Positions 45,895 to 54,572 of a DNA stretch of 64,000 bases are shown one piece after another. The DNA is from Roseibium marinum (lineage in GTDB: Bacteria > Pseudomonadota > Alphaproteobacteria > Rhizobiales > Stappiaceae): NCBI RefSeq assembly GCF_002906165.1, contig NZ_PPCN01000010.1, forward strand, positions 62,001 to 126,000, given 5' to 3'. Position numbers and translations under genes: made by a program. Position 1 is the first letter of the stretch; each line of letters starts with the position of its first letter. The notes beneath the pieces were generated by a model, which was not told where the DNA came from, searched no databases, and saw nothing but the letters and a program-made list of their open reading frames with translations.

Positions 45895-47409
45895 TCATCC
45901 GGGCGTGTCCTCTAGCATCACCAGTTCCAGCGGCAGACCATCGGTGCCGCGATAGGGCCTCGGGAGCTGCCAGGCGGTCAGTTCGACAACCCCGTCACCG
46001 TCCACTCCACCATTTTGCGTGGTGGTGAAACGGTCGATGAACAGGAAGTCGACGCCCGCGAGGCTTTGTATCCGGTCATACAGACGGCTGAGATAGAGCG
46101 GTTCACCGAAGTCCACGGCGTCGAACGCGAAGAAGCGCTCCATCTCACTGATCACCGCATCGCGCACGGCGTTACGGGGCATGAACGGACCGGGGCGGAC
46201 CCGGGCGCGAATGTAGACTTCCACGATGTCGGGCGGCAGCAGGCGCAGTTCCGTGCCGAGAATTCGGCGCGGTTCCAGCATGGCAGCGACATTGGCGCGC
46301 AGGGTCTCGGACGGTTCGGCCACCTGGCCCTGGGGCGCGAGGAAGAGGGCGACGCTGTTCCAGCCGGCGGCCACGGCGCGGGCTTTTCCGATGCCGGGAA
46401 CGGACAGGGCAAGATCCTCGTAGTCGGCACGGCTGACGGCACGGTCCTGGGCCCGGAAAAGGCGTGGCGCGAAACGGCGGGCGACGTCCAGGTTCTCGGC
46501 CGCCCGGCCGCCGCCCGCCGCGCCGAGCGTGGTGGCGCCGCGAATGAGAGCGAGTTCGGGCCGCAGAGTGCTGCGAGCGGGAATGTTGCCCGCCGGACCG
46601 CCGCCGGTACGGTAGTCCGCGAGAATTGTGGCCGGGACAGCCAGAGAACCGGCAGGCGGCGCATAGCCGTTCACCCCGTCGCCGAGCAGCGCTGAGGCGA
46701 TACCGTTCGCTGCGCGTCGGATAATGAAATGCCGGTCGGTCGGGCCGCTGTCGAGAAGCGTCTCCACTTCCTGCCAAACACGCGGGCCGCCCGCTTCGCT
46801 GACGGTCAGGCGCACCGATCCGGGCAGGACGTTCGGCTGCGACAGCGCATAGAGCTGGTTGGCGGACCCGTCGGCGCGGCCGATCTCCTCGCCGGACGTG
46901 GTGCGGCCCTCGATCACCGGAAAAGGCAGGGCATAGCGCAGGCCGCTGCGGGAAGCGTCGACGTTGCCCAGATCGGTTGCGGTGATCGTCACGTCGCGGG
47001 TCAGCTCGAAGCGGATGGTCTGGCCGCTGGAGGCGGTGAAGGAGAAGCCGGTGCCGATCGGAAGGATGAGCGGAGGAACGATCGACGCGTCGAAGGCCAG
47101 TTCCACCTCGGCGGTGGCGGCGGTGGCAGGCGCCCGCTCATAGCCGATCCAGCGCAGAAGCTGGGTCAGCGCTTCGGGATCGTCACCGGTCGAGGGCATC
47201 AGGTTCTGCGCGATGCGCGTCTGGTAGTAAAGTGCGATATCGGCGGCATAGGCGACGTACTGGCGCAACAGCGCGCCGATGTCGTTGTCGCTCTGGTCCG
47301 TGTATTCGGGCAGATTGCGGGCCGCGAGTTCGCGTAACGCGGCATCGAGTGAATCGAAATCGACGGCTGTGTAATCGATCGTTGGGGGACTGGTGCCGAG
47401 CTGATCCAT
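45895..47409 (-). CDS. Baseplate J-like protein (gpJ/Pvc11 family)
   Basis: About 504 residues forming a wedge component of the contractile baseplate. Recognisable parts: PPTIDYTAVDFDSLDAALREL and LPEYTDQSDNDIGALLRQYVAYAADIALYY near the N-terminus, GTGFSFTASSGQTIRFEL in the middle, GPAGNIPARSTL, AVSRADYEDLALSVPGIGKARAV and a C-terminal IQSLAGVDFL. ATG 47409 follows GAGGAGCG; a TTG at 47424 is less likely. The order gp25-J-I is the usual baseplate wedge order. Confidence 0.9.
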   Translation of the reverse strand: MDQLGTSPPTIDYTAVDFDSLDAALRELAARNLPEYTDQSDNDIGALLRQYVAYAADIALYYQTRIAQNLMPSTGDDPEALTQLLRWIGYERAPATAATAEVELAFDASIVPPLILPIGTGFSFTASSGQTIRFELTRDVTITATDLGNVDASRSGLRYALPFPVIEGRTTSGEEIGRADGSANQLYALSQPNVLPGSVRLTVSEAGGPRVWQEVETLLDSGPTDRHFIIRRAANGIASALLGDGVNGYAPPAGSLAVPATILADYRTGGGPAGNIPARSTLRPELALIRGATTLGAAGGGRAAENLDVARRFAPRLFRAQDRAVSRADYEDLALSVPGIGKARAVAAGWNSVALFLAPQGQVAEPSETLRANVAAMLEPRRILGTELRLLPPDIVEVYIRARVRPGPFMPRNAVRDAVISEMERFFAFDAVDFGEPLYLSRLYDRIQSLAGVDFLFIDRFTTTQNGGVDGDGVVELTAWQLPRPYRGTDGLPLELVMLEDTPG

Positions 47410-47420
47410 TTCCACGCTCC

Positions 47421-47807
47421 TCAATCGACCGCGAGTTCAAACCGTTCAACGCCGCCGGTCAGCGCGGCGCGGTAGGTGAATGCGATTTCCAGCCGTTCGC
47501 GTACCCTGACGACCTCGATTTCCGAGACGATCTCCAGTTCGGGCGCGAAGGTGGCGATCGCGCGGGTCAACTCGTGGCGCACCAGGCCTACGAGGGTAGG
47601 CTCGCTGGTCTCGTTCACCGCGGACTGAACGCCACCGCCGAGCGAGCGCCGCATGGCGCGCTCGCCAATGCGGGTCAGCAACAGGTGGCGCAGGTTCTGG
47701 GACAGTTTCTCTGTTCCCCGGGAGCGGGCAACGCCGCCGTTTTCGAACCGGAAGGGGAAGGACGGGCCGAGAATGGGTGCGCGGCCGGGTCTGCCGCCGG
47801 AGGTCAT
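47421..47807 (-). CDS. Baseplate wedge protein, gp25-like
   Basis: 128 residues matching the T4 gp25/Pvc9 family: GGVARSRGTEKLSQNLRHLLLTRIGERAMRRSLGGGVQSAV, then PTLVGLVRHELTRAIATFAPELEI and a VRVRERLEIAFTYRA strand. The E-R-x-x-R-x-x-x-G region is the conserved lysozyme-like core that joins sheath and baseplate. The start overlaps the previous gene by ATGA. Confidence 0.87.
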   Translation of the reverse strand: MTSGGRPGRAPILGPSFPFRFENGGVARSRGTEKLSQNLRHLLLTRIGERAMRRSLGGGVQSAVNETSEPTLVGLVRHELTRAIATFAPELEIVSEIEVVRVRERLEIAFTYRAALTGGVERFELAVD

Positions 47808-48190
47808 CGGATCGCTCCCGTCAGACGGCTTGGCCGGCGGGACGGCGGCGCCGTGGGGGTCGGCAGTTTGCCGACGTCCTGTCGCAGGGCCTTGAGTGTC
47901 TGCGCGTCGGCGATGACCTTGGTCACACCCATGCGCCACTTCTCCATTTCCACCATCCATTTGGTTATGGCGGACAGCCAGTCGAAAAAAACGCGGTCGG
48001 AGTCGCGGTCGGCGCGGGTCTGGGCCGGGCCGACCGCGATATCGAACACGGCCTCGCCCAACGGTGCGATGTTGGCACGCACGTCCGGACGGTCGAGCTT
48101 CAGCTTTTGTTCGTCGGGCATAGTCTTGCGCATTGCCTCGATGAACGCATCGACGCAGATATCGGGGGTTGTGCCCAGGCCTTTGCCCAT
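47804..48190 (-). CDS. Injection-system operon protein of unknown function (128 aa)
   Basis: Soluble, helical 128-residue protein (DICVDAFIEAMRKTMPDEQKLKLDRPDV; VFFDWLSAITKWMVEMEKWRMGVTKVIADAQTLKALRQ) with a proline-rich, basic tail. I do not recognise the family. It is coupled to the gp25-like gene by a four-base overlap and sits where eCIS loci often carry a small spike-tip (PAAR) gene, but no PAAR motif is visible. Confidence 0.6.
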   Translation of the reverse strand: MGKGLGTTPDICVDAFIEAMRKTMPDEQKLKLDRPDVRANIAPLGEAVFDIAVGPAQTRADRDSDRVFFDWLSAITKWMVEMEKWRMGVTKVIADAQTLKALRQDVGKLPTPTAPPSRRPSRLTGAIR

Positions 48191-48209
48191 CGTTCATGCT
48201 CCTTCTTGT

Positions 48210-48935
48210 TCAGCCGCCGGCGATGGCGGCAACCACACTGACCGCCTCGTCCAGGGCGGTGACGGCTTCTTCCAGCTGGGTGATCGCGGCTTCCGCATCC
48301 GCGGCGGCGGACAGGTCCGCGCTCGGAAGGCCCACTTCTATGCCGACGATCCCGGTAAGAAGCCCGATGATGTCCATGATCGGCGCGATCGGTCCCATCA
48401 TCGCGTTGGCCTGTTCGAGCGCGATCTCCGCATTGGCGGCGGCGCAGTCGAGCGAGGCGGTCAGCTGGAGGCTTGGCGGCTCGATGGACAGGTCTAAATC
48501 GGCTCTGGCGAGGGCGATGTCCGCCTTGAGACTGATCGACGACTTCAATAGGGTGATGACGCATTTGATGAATGAGATCAGCAATTTGAGAATGCCGACG
48601 ATGGTCGGGGCCAGTCCCGCCGGGGTGAGCGAGACGAAGAGCCCGGAGATGCCGCCGATGGCGGCGATAAGGTCGGGTCCGTTGACCAGCGGATTGGTCG
48701 CGAAATCCTTGATCGCCACGATCACCTTGAGGATCTGCAGGATCGGCGCCAGTGACGACAGGGTGGGGGCGAGCTGGCCAAGCAGGTTCATCGTCACCTG
48801 GCAGTCGTTCGGCATTCCCTTGGACATGTCGAGGAAGGCGGAAAGCTTCGCCCCGCCGATTAGGGTGATCGACGGGATCTCCGGCGGTTCGGGAAGCTTG
48901 ATACAGGGGATCTCGAAGGTGTCGGCCATGGTCAT
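48210..48935 (-). CDS. Hydrophobic injection-system protein of unknown function (241 aa)
   Basis: 241 residues. The N-terminal third is proline-rich (IPCIKLPEPPEIPSITLIGG), followed by several long hydrophobic stretches (LAPILQILKVIVAI; GLFVSLTPAGLAPTIVGILKLLISFIKCVITLL; GPIAPIMDIIGLLTGIVGI) and an acidic alanine-rich helical tail. It could be a membrane-active tip, a second tape-measure-like piece or a cargo. It begins one base after the gpV-like spike gene and leads into the unknown 128-aa gene. No family assigned. Confidence 0.6.
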   Translation of the reverse strand: MTMADTFEIPCIKLPEPPEIPSITLIGGAKLSAFLDMSKGMPNDCQVTMNLLGQLAPTLSSLAPILQILKVIVAIKDFATNPLVNGPDLIAAIGGISGLFVSLTPAGLAPTIVGILKLLISFIKCVITLLKSSISLKADIALARADLDLSIEPPSLQLTASLDCAAANAEIALEQANAMMGPIAPIMDIIGLLTGIVGIEVGLPSADLSAAADAEAAITQLEEAVTALDEAVSVVAAIAGG

Positions 48936-48936
48936 G

Positions 48937-49404
48937 TCAGATCGTGAAGCTTGCGGGCATCGGCGCGACGGGCCGGCCGTTGATGGTAACGATGGGTGCC
49001 TCGATGGTGATGGCGCCGGAGGCGCGAATGGTCAGGCGGGTCGGGGAGAAGATCTCCATGGCCTCCGCTCCGGCGGTGTCGCGCATGACGACGACGTGGC
49101 CTGTCGGAGAACGGATGGAACGCACGGTGGGATCGCCGCCGGGGGCGCTCACCGACCAGCCGCCATTCAGGATCTGGGTACCGACCCATACCGGGTTGTC
49201 GAGTTCACCACCTTCGAACTGAAGCCAGACCATGTCGCCTGTTTCGGGGATGAAGAAATGCCCGTGCGGCAGCAGCGGTTTGGCCCAGACCGTCTCGCCC
49301 GGCTCGAAAACCTGCGGTGCGGAAAGCTGCACCCTGCCAATACCGTCGGGGTCCGTGTTTTCCTGGACCGTGGCTGAGTAGAGACCGTAATATCCGTCTG
49401 CCAT
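48937..49404 (-). CDS. Spike/gpV-type baseplate protein with OB fold
   Basis: 155 residues with the gp5/gpV OB-fold pattern: GLYSATVQENTDPDGIGRVQLSAPQVF, VWAKPLLPHGHFFIPETGDMVWLQFEGGELDNPVWVG, and a short beta-helix-like tail (TRLTIRASGAITIEAPIVTINGRPVAP). This is the central spike part of a VgrG-like unit whose gpD part is the separate gene upstream. It has no lysozyme insertion and is not fused to an effector. Confidence 0.87.
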   Translation of the reverse strand: MADGYYGLYSATVQENTDPDGIGRVQLSAPQVFEPGETVWAKPLLPHGHFFIPETGDMVWLQFEGGELDNPVWVGTQILNGGWSVSAPGGDPTVRSIRSPTGHVVVMRDTAGAEAMEIFSPTRLTIRASGAITIEAPIVTINGRPVAPMPASFTI

Positions 49405-49413
49405 GCTGCCTCC

Positions 49414-50532
49414 TTAGCGCGTGCAGTTGAAACTGGTGGTGAAGCCCCGGGTGCCGACCGCGTGTGTCACCGAGTTGACGTACCATTCGCCGTTGTCGCG
49501 CTCGGCGCAGCCGTCAATGGTGACGATGGACTTGGCGCGCATGAAGATCGTTGCGATGACCGAGCCAGAACCGGACTGACCGAGGGTGCGTGTCGGTTCG
49601 GCCGCGTTGCGGCGGGAGACCTCCACGGGATCGCGGCGGACCTCTCCCGCGGTAAGGCGACGGGCGGCGATCTCCGCCTGGAAGGCGCGTTTGCGGGCGG
49701 TGCCCGCGGTGTAGAGTGCCTCGATACGGGTTCTGTCGGCAGGACTGGCGACCGCGAGGCGGGTCGGGTCGAGGTACCAGATATGGATCTCGGGCGGCGT
49801 GTCCTCGGACTCGACGATGTCGTTGCCGTCGTCGTCGACGTCGTGCAGCGCCTTCTGCCGGTCGACAAAGGAAACGTCGAACTTGGCGGAGAAGCTCAAG
49901 AGGTTGGATCCGGGGCCGAGCCGGTAGCGGAGCGGCAACCGGTCCACCCGGCGGGCGGCGAGCACGTCGCGCTCGGGGATGAAATAAAGCGCCTCCTGGC
50001 CGTCGGCGTTCAGCTCGACAAAGCACTTGGCCTTGTACTTGCGCGCAAGCTCCTGGAGAAACGCGAGATCGGTCTTGCCATCCTGATGAAGCGGCTTGCG
50101 GTCGACATCCGGATCGGGATCCAGCCGGACGGTGATGTCGGTGAAGCCGTGGCGCTCTCCGATCTCACGCACGATCGCGGTGACAGTGGTGTCCTTCCAC
50201 TTCTTTTTCCGCTCCTCGTAGCCCATGCGGATCGAGCCGTCGGACCCCTTGAGCGACACCTGCGGCAGACCGTTCGTGCCGTAGCCAACCTCCACCTTGG
50301 TCACCACCGCCCGGATGAGGAGAGCGTGTCCGTTCGGTTCCGCATAGCCGAGGTCCACCTCGATCTCCGACCCCTCGATCAGGCAGTCGGCGAGGAAAAG
50401 CTGCGGGTCGGCGACGGTGACGGTGACCTCGTCCGCCCGCCGGTCGTCCTCGGTGACCGATGCGGCGGTCACCCAGTCGGTGATGTCGATACCTTCAAGA
50501 GTGACCGAAAGAAAGCTTGCGAGGACGGGCAT
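49414..50532 (-). CDS. Baseplate hub protein, gpD/late-control-D-like
   Basis: About 372 residues of the phage late-control-D/VgrG N-terminal family: VTVTVADPQLFLADCLIEGSEIEVDLGY, VREIGERHGFTDITVRLDPDPD, HQDGKTDLAFLQELARKYKAKCFVE, then a C-terminal NGEWYVNSVTHAVGTRGFTTSF. It forms the hub ring that joins tube and spike. ATG 50532 follows GAGGAGG and shares a base with the LysM-protein stop (TGATG). A longer frame reaching 50853 only reads the upstream genes out of frame. Confidence 0.88.
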   Translation of the reverse strand: MPVLASFLSVTLEGIDITDWVTAASVTEDDRRADEVTVTVADPQLFLADCLIEGSEIEVDLGYAEPNGHALLIRAVVTKVEVGYGTNGLPQVSLKGSDGSIRMGYEERKKKWKDTTVTAIVREIGERHGFTDITVRLDPDPDVDRKPLHQDGKTDLAFLQELARKYKAKCFVELNADGQEALYFIPERDVLAARRVDRLPLRYRLGPGSNLLSFSAKFDVSFVDRQKALHDVDDDGNDIVESEDTPPEIHIWYLDPTRLAVASPADRTRIEALYTAGTARKRAFQAEIAARRLTAGEVRRDPVEVSRRNAAEPTRTLGQSGSGSVIATIFMRAKSIVTIDGCAERDNGEWYVNSVTHAVGTRGFTTSFNCTR

Positions 50533-50846
50533 CAGAACCTCCTCGCCCGGCCGGCGCGGGTCGGGCCGGCCGGCAACGGGATCGACAGGGTCTGGCCGGG
50601 CTGGATGTCGAAGGGATGCAACAGCGGGTTTGCGTCGAGGATCGCCGGCCAGAGCCTCTCGTCGCCGAGATAGAGGCGGGCGAGCGAATCCACTGTTTCT
50701 CCGGAGGTCACCACGTGTTCGACCAGCCTGCCTTCCGGCTCGGGGCGGAGCAGGCGCAATCCGCTTACCCGTCTGGGAAGGCCATCGGGACCGGTGACTT
50801 CGACGACCGGCAGAGTGGCCTGCCGGGACCCTGGCGAGACGGTCAT
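50532..50846 (-). CDS. LysM-domain tube-initiator protein
   Basis: 104 residues with a C-terminal LysM-like module (VEHVVTSGETVDSLARLYLGDERLWPAILDANPLLHPFDIQPGQTLSIP). In many contractile systems a LysM is fused to the CIS-tube protein (Pvc7/Afp7 or T4 gp53 type); here the two are separate genes overlapping by four bases. It probably helps the hub dock on the baseplate. Confidence 0.85.
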   Translation of the reverse strand: MTVSPGSRQATLPVVEVTGPDGLPRRVSGLRLLRPEPEGRLVEHVVTSGETVDSLARLYLGDERLWPAILDANPLLHPFDIQPGQTLSIPLPAGPTRAGRARRF

Positions 50847-51412
50847 GCCGCACCTCCCAGGGGAACGGTCAGATCGGGCGCGCCATAGGGCACGATCTCC
50901 TTTATCGTCATCCGGAGCGAGGCCGAGACCGGCAGCAGGGCGGCGTTGAACATGGTCTCTTCGACGGTCAGGTCGCTCAAAATGCAGTCGAGCACGCGCG
51001 TGCCCAGCGAGAGGACACAGACCGGCGGCGAGCGGAACTCCCGCGTGCTGGCGAAAGTGGCCGCCTGGCTGATGCCGGCGGACCGCCAGGATGGGTTGAG
51101 CGGGTAGAGCAGGGCCTGGTACTTGGCAATCTCGCCGCTGATGTCGCCGTCCTCGCCGATCTCGATCCGCCCGTTATTGGCGGCAAGCACACCCGCGATC
51201 TCGGCGCGGAATGACAGGCTGCGCTCGCCCCCCCTGACATATTGCCGGAAGGGAAGGATCTGGCCGGGTGCGTCGATGTCCGCATAGGTGACGGTGCGCC
51301 GGTCGGAGATCTTTTCGGGATTGAACTGGAAATAGGCGACGATCGGCGGCGCGGCATTGCGGGCGCGCAGCGAGCCCTGGGTGACGGAAGGTTTGAAGGG
51401 ATGGTTGGTCAT
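50843..51412 (-). CDS. Contractile injection system tube-initiator protein (CIS-tube domain)
   Basis: 189 residues with the CIS-tube N-terminal signature AYFQFNPEKISDRRTVTYADID, then FRQYVRGGERSLSFRAEIAG and CVLSLGTRVLDCILSDLTVEETMFN. It should form the adaptor ring between the hub and the tube (Pvc7/Afp7 N-terminal half). It ends in an overlap with the LysM gene and starts 3 bp from the tape-measure-like gene. Confidence 0.85.
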   Translation of the reverse strand: MTNHPFKPSVTQGSLRARNAAPPIVAYFQFNPEKISDRRTVTYADIDAPGQILPFRQYVRGGERSLSFRAEIAGVLAANNGRIEIGEDGDISGEIAKYQALLYPLNPSWRSAGISQAATFASTREFRSPPVCVLSLGTRVLDCILSDLTVEETMFNAALLPVSASLRMTIKEIVPYGAPDLTVPLGGAA

Positions 51413-51415
51413 CGC

Positions 51416-53596
51416 TCAGCCTGCCTCCGCCCTGACGCCTTGCGCGAAGGCGTCGTCGCGGCTCAGTTCCGCCAGCCGGCTTGCGATCTGGCGCACGATC
51501 TCATCACCGAGCGCGGGTACGGAACCCTCGTCCACGGACTGAGCCGACACGGTGATATTGACAGCCCCGACAGAGACCGAGTTGTCGGCCCTCGGTGCGC
51601 CGGCTACCCCGCCGCCCTCGGCCATCGCGCGGGTCTGGCCCGGGTTGAGCACATATTCGCCTTCATGCAGCATGTAGGGGCCCGTGCTGTTGACCGGTCC
51701 GCCGGTGGCCATTCCGGGCAGCGATATCGAAGGCAATGAGGGCAGGGACGGCAGCGAGATCGAGGGCAGATTGCGAAGCGCCTCAGCCAGCCTGGAGGCA
51801 TTGCTGGCGACGGTGTTGAGCAGGTCGGCCATCGCCCGCAGCACCTCGGCCAGCGCCGACAGGTGCGGACCTCCGATCTGGGCGGCGAGGCCGACGGCAA
51901 GCGTGGTCGCGGCAAGGGCGGCCAGCAGTCCCACGATCGTCCAGAAATTCGCCGGGTCGATGCTGGCCAGGGCGGTGGCGAGCGATGCGAAGGACTGGGC
52001 AACGGCGGCGATGGCGAAGGCGGCCTGGATCGATTGCTCGTCGAAGAGCATCAGCACCAGCCCCAGCAATCCGATGAAAATGACAATACCCAGAAGGCCG
52101 GCGGCCACGGTCTCCAGCTTGCCGCTGTCGGCCAGTTCGACGATCTTGTCGGCAATGGCGGTGAGTTGCTGAAAGACCTGGGCCATGGCCTCCATTGCCG
52201 GTGCGGCGTCGTCAGGAAAGAGCCGCAGGGCGAGACCGAGAAGTCCGACGAACAGCACGATGCCGATCAGTCCCTTGGCGATGGTCTCGAAATTGCTCTG
52301 TTGCGCGACGATGTTCTCGGCCAGCGCGTTGAGCGCCTCGAAGAGTGCGGGCATCTTTTCCATCGCCTGAATGGCGGTCTCGTCAAAGATGCGGAAAGCG
52401 GCGGCGGTGAGCAGCAGAAAACCGGCGAGAGCCAGCAGGCCGAGGGCGATATTCTGCAGATCGTCGCCCTTGAGGTTCTTGAAGAAGTGCATCAGGAGCA
52501 CAAGTCCGACACCAAGCAGGATAAGCGATTTCACCAGCTCACCCGTGTTGTCCGGCATCAGCTGCAACGCTCCGGCGATGCCGTAAAGCAGCACGAGTGA
52601 AGCGGCGACGCCGACGATGACGCCGACGATTGCCTTTCCGCGGGTGAGCAGGAGCGCGAAGGCCAGAAGCACCGCGGCCACCACGGCCACCAGAATGGCT
52701 GCCCACATCATCAGGTCGGCGGCACCTTCCGGCATGAGGTGCAGCGCGCCGGCCAGGGCCGCAATGCCCAGAGCGGCGACCAGGGCGCCGACGCCCAGGA
52801 CAAGGAGCGCGACGCCGGCCGGCCCGCCGAATATGGAAAGGAGCACCAGCAAGCCGGCTAATTTGGCAAGCTCGCTCATCTCGGGAAGTTCCTTGAGCGC
52901 CGCGGCGAGTGCATGGATCCCAAGCGCGGCCACCAGCGCGCCGATGCCGAAAATGAGAAGCGCGGCACCGGCCGGTCCGCCGAGTACCGCCATGGCCGTC
53001 ATGAGTCCCACCAGCGCGGCGAGATCGAGGATCAGGTCGCCTAGATCGATCGATCGCAGGTTCGGGCCGATGTCGAAGACGTACTCGACCGACAACCGCC
53101 ATGTGGCTCCGATAAGCAGTTTGATCGCGCCGAGGATCGCGAGGAGGATCTGGGAAATCAGCGACAGGTAGCCGGTGATCACACTCGCGAAGCGCAGCAG
53201 ACCGGCAACGTCCCCCATCAGGGCCAGCAGCGCCGAGGTCTGGATCGAGAGATAGCTGCCGATCTGATTGAGCTTGACGTTTACGGCGCCGAGCGAACGC
53301 CAGATCTGGTCGAGCTTGAGATAGATCAGGATGGCGAAGACGAAGGTGCCGCCGGCCATCAGTTCGAGGAAGCCGAGATTCACGACCCGCACCGGTGTGA
53401 CGAAGATCGGCGGAGCCTGGAGCGCGGCGGCCATTTCACGGATGGCTTCATAAGTGTCGAGGCCGATCCGGGTCAGCGGGTCGCGCCGGCGCTCCAGCGC
53501 GCGTCCGAGCCGGTCAAGCTGGTCGGCCATCTGGGCGCCGGCTCCGAATTCGACGCCAAGCGCGCCGGCGAAGCCTTCATCTAGCGAGATCGGCAT
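51416..53596 (-). CDS. Membrane-rich tape-measure-like protein
   Basis: 726 residues. The N-terminal 75 residues are soluble; then come about a dozen hydrophobic stretches, including a duplicated block (LGGPAGAALLIFGIGALVAALG and FGGPAGVALLVLGVGALVAALG). Residues about 620-660 read ISLPSLPSLPSISLPGM then MATGGPVNSTGPYMLHEGEYVLNPGQ, the terminal motif seen in phage tape-measure proteins. It should run inside the tube and set its length, and the hydrophobic repeats may enter a target membrane. No ribosome site gives a better start than ATG 53596. Confidence 0.78.
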   Translation of the reverse strand: MPISLDEGFAGALGVEFGAGAQMADQLDRLGRALERRRDPLTRIGLDTYEAIREMAAALQAPPIFVTPVRVVNLGFLELMAGGTFVFAILIYLKLDQIWRSLGAVNVKLNQIGSYLSIQTSALLALMGDVAGLLRFASVITGYLSLISQILLAILGAIKLLIGATWRLSVEYVFDIGPNLRSIDLGDLILDLAALVGLMTAMAVLGGPAGAALLIFGIGALVAALGIHALAAALKELPEMSELAKLAGLLVLLSIFGGPAGVALLVLGVGALVAALGIAALAGALHLMPEGAADLMMWAAILVAVVAAVLLAFALLLTRGKAIVGVIVGVAASLVLLYGIAGALQLMPDNTGELVKSLILLGVGLVLLMHFFKNLKGDDLQNIALGLLALAGFLLLTAAAFRIFDETAIQAMEKMPALFEALNALAENIVAQQSNFETIAKGLIGIVLFVGLLGLALRLFPDDAAPAMEAMAQVFQQLTAIADKIVELADSGKLETVAAGLLGIVIFIGLLGLVLMLFDEQSIQAAFAIAAVAQSFASLATALASIDPANFWTIVGLLAALAATTLAVGLAAQIGGPHLSALAEVLRAMADLLNTVASNASRLAEALRNLPSISLPSLPSLPSISLPGMATGGPVNSTGPYMLHEGEYVLNPGQTRAMAEGGGVAGAPRADNSVSVGAVNITVSAQSVDEGSVPALGDEIVRQIASRLAELSRDDAFAQGVRAEAG

Positions 53597-53602
53597 CGCG
53601 TC

Positions 53603-53755
53603 TCACCTCCGCCCGCTCTTGGCGGCAGCCGCCTCGCGCTGGAGTTGGTCGGAGAGCAGCTCCAGATATGCGTGCCGGTCGTCCATTGCCAGATCCATGA
53701 TCTCTTTGTTTCCCCAGTGCAGGTGATAGGCCAGGTTAAAGACCTCGCTTCTCAG
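53603..53755 (-). CDS. Small DUF6760-like injection-system protein
   Basis: Short protein with the core EVFNLAYHLHWGNKEIMDLAMDDRHAYLELLSDQLQ, matching the pattern YxxAYHxHWxxxxIxxLxxxxRxxxL of the DUF6760-type proteins that sit between the tube-assembly protein and tape-measure genes in eCIS loci. No ATG or GTG lies near the expected start. A CTG at 53755 overlaps the upstream stop (CTGA) with AAAGGA before it; the first in-frame ATG is at 53827, inside the previous gene. The start codon is therefore uncertain. Confidence 0.65.
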   Translation of the reverse strand: MRSEVFNLAYHLHWGNKEIMDLAMDDRHAYLELLSDQLQREAAAAKSGRR

Positions 53756-54570
53756 GCGGCGGAGGTCCTTTGCCGCTGCGAGAAAAAATTGGTCATGTCG
53801 AGATTGACCTCGAAGTCGTGTCCGCATGCCAGGCAGTCCACCTGATGGCGCAGATCCACGCCCGGCGCGTCGGAGCGCATTGCCCGCTCGATCAGCGACC
53901 GGTCACTCATGGTGAGGTCGGAGAAGATGCGCGCGCCCAGGCCCTTCAACTTGTTCTCGGGCAGGGACCCGAGGCTGTTCAGGCAACGCGAGAGCAGGAG
54001 ATTGACCCCGCGGGAGGGGTTCTGCTTCATCGCGGCGGAAACCTTCTCCTCATCTTCGCCGGTCGGCAGGCGGAAAAGGGCGCGCAGATGCAGTTCGCCG
54101 TCGCGGTCCTCGTAGCCGTCTTCAAGGTCCACCTCCACGACCGGTTCGCCGTCTTCGCTGGTGCGGCATTCGAAAAGGCCGAGATCCTCCACCGCCTCGA
54201 AGCGCTCGCTGCAGGCAGGGCAGACATAGCGGGCTTCCAGCTCGGCGCCGAACGTGATCTTGCGAAGCTCGAGAAGCAGGTAGTTGCGGTCCGCGGAGGT
54301 CAGGGCAGCGGTAACCTTCGGTCCCACCTTCTCCACGCCGTCGATCTCGCGTATCGCGCTGGCAAGCAGTTCGGTAACCAGCTTGCCGGTGTTCTGGCGC
54401 AGACGCGGATCGGCCAGGATGGCCTCCTCGTTGCCGGTCAGCTTGCGGATGCGGGCCTTGACGTGGCGCGTGCCGTCTTCGTCGGTAAAGCCGACCGGCA
54501 GCGTTACTTCATGACCCATGCGCGCGACGGGACGGGCCGTTTCGGTTTCGATCGGTGCAATCTGTTGCAT
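53752..54570 (-). CDS. Zinc-ribbon tail-assembly protein (T4 gp-like baseplate chaperone family)
   Basis: About 272 residues. The N-terminal part resembles the T4-type baseplate-hub assembly chaperones of eCIS loci (GHEVTLPVGFTDEDGTRHVKARIRKLTGNEEAIL). Two split CxxC pairs (RYVCPACSERFEAVEDL near 125 and VDCLACGHDFEVNLDMTNFF near the end) would bind one zinc. It follows the tube gene by 2 bp and carries the small DUF6760-like gene overlapping its stop. ATG 54570 is preferred over a GTG at 54588 that overlaps the tube gene. Confidence 0.75.
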   Translation of the reverse strand: MQQIAPIETETARPVARMGHEVTLPVGFTDEDGTRHVKARIRKLTGNEEAILADPRLRQNTGKLVTELLASAIREIDGVEKVGPKVTAALTSADRNYLLLELRKITFGAELEARYVCPACSERFEAVEDLGLFECRTSEDGEPVVEVDLEDGYEDRDGELHLRALFRLPTGEDEEKVSAAMKQNPSRGVNLLLSRCLNSLGSLPENKLKGLGARIFSDLTMSDRSLIERAMRSDAPGVDLRHQVDCLACGHDFEVNLDMTNFFSQRQRTSAA

Positions 54571-54572
54571 GG

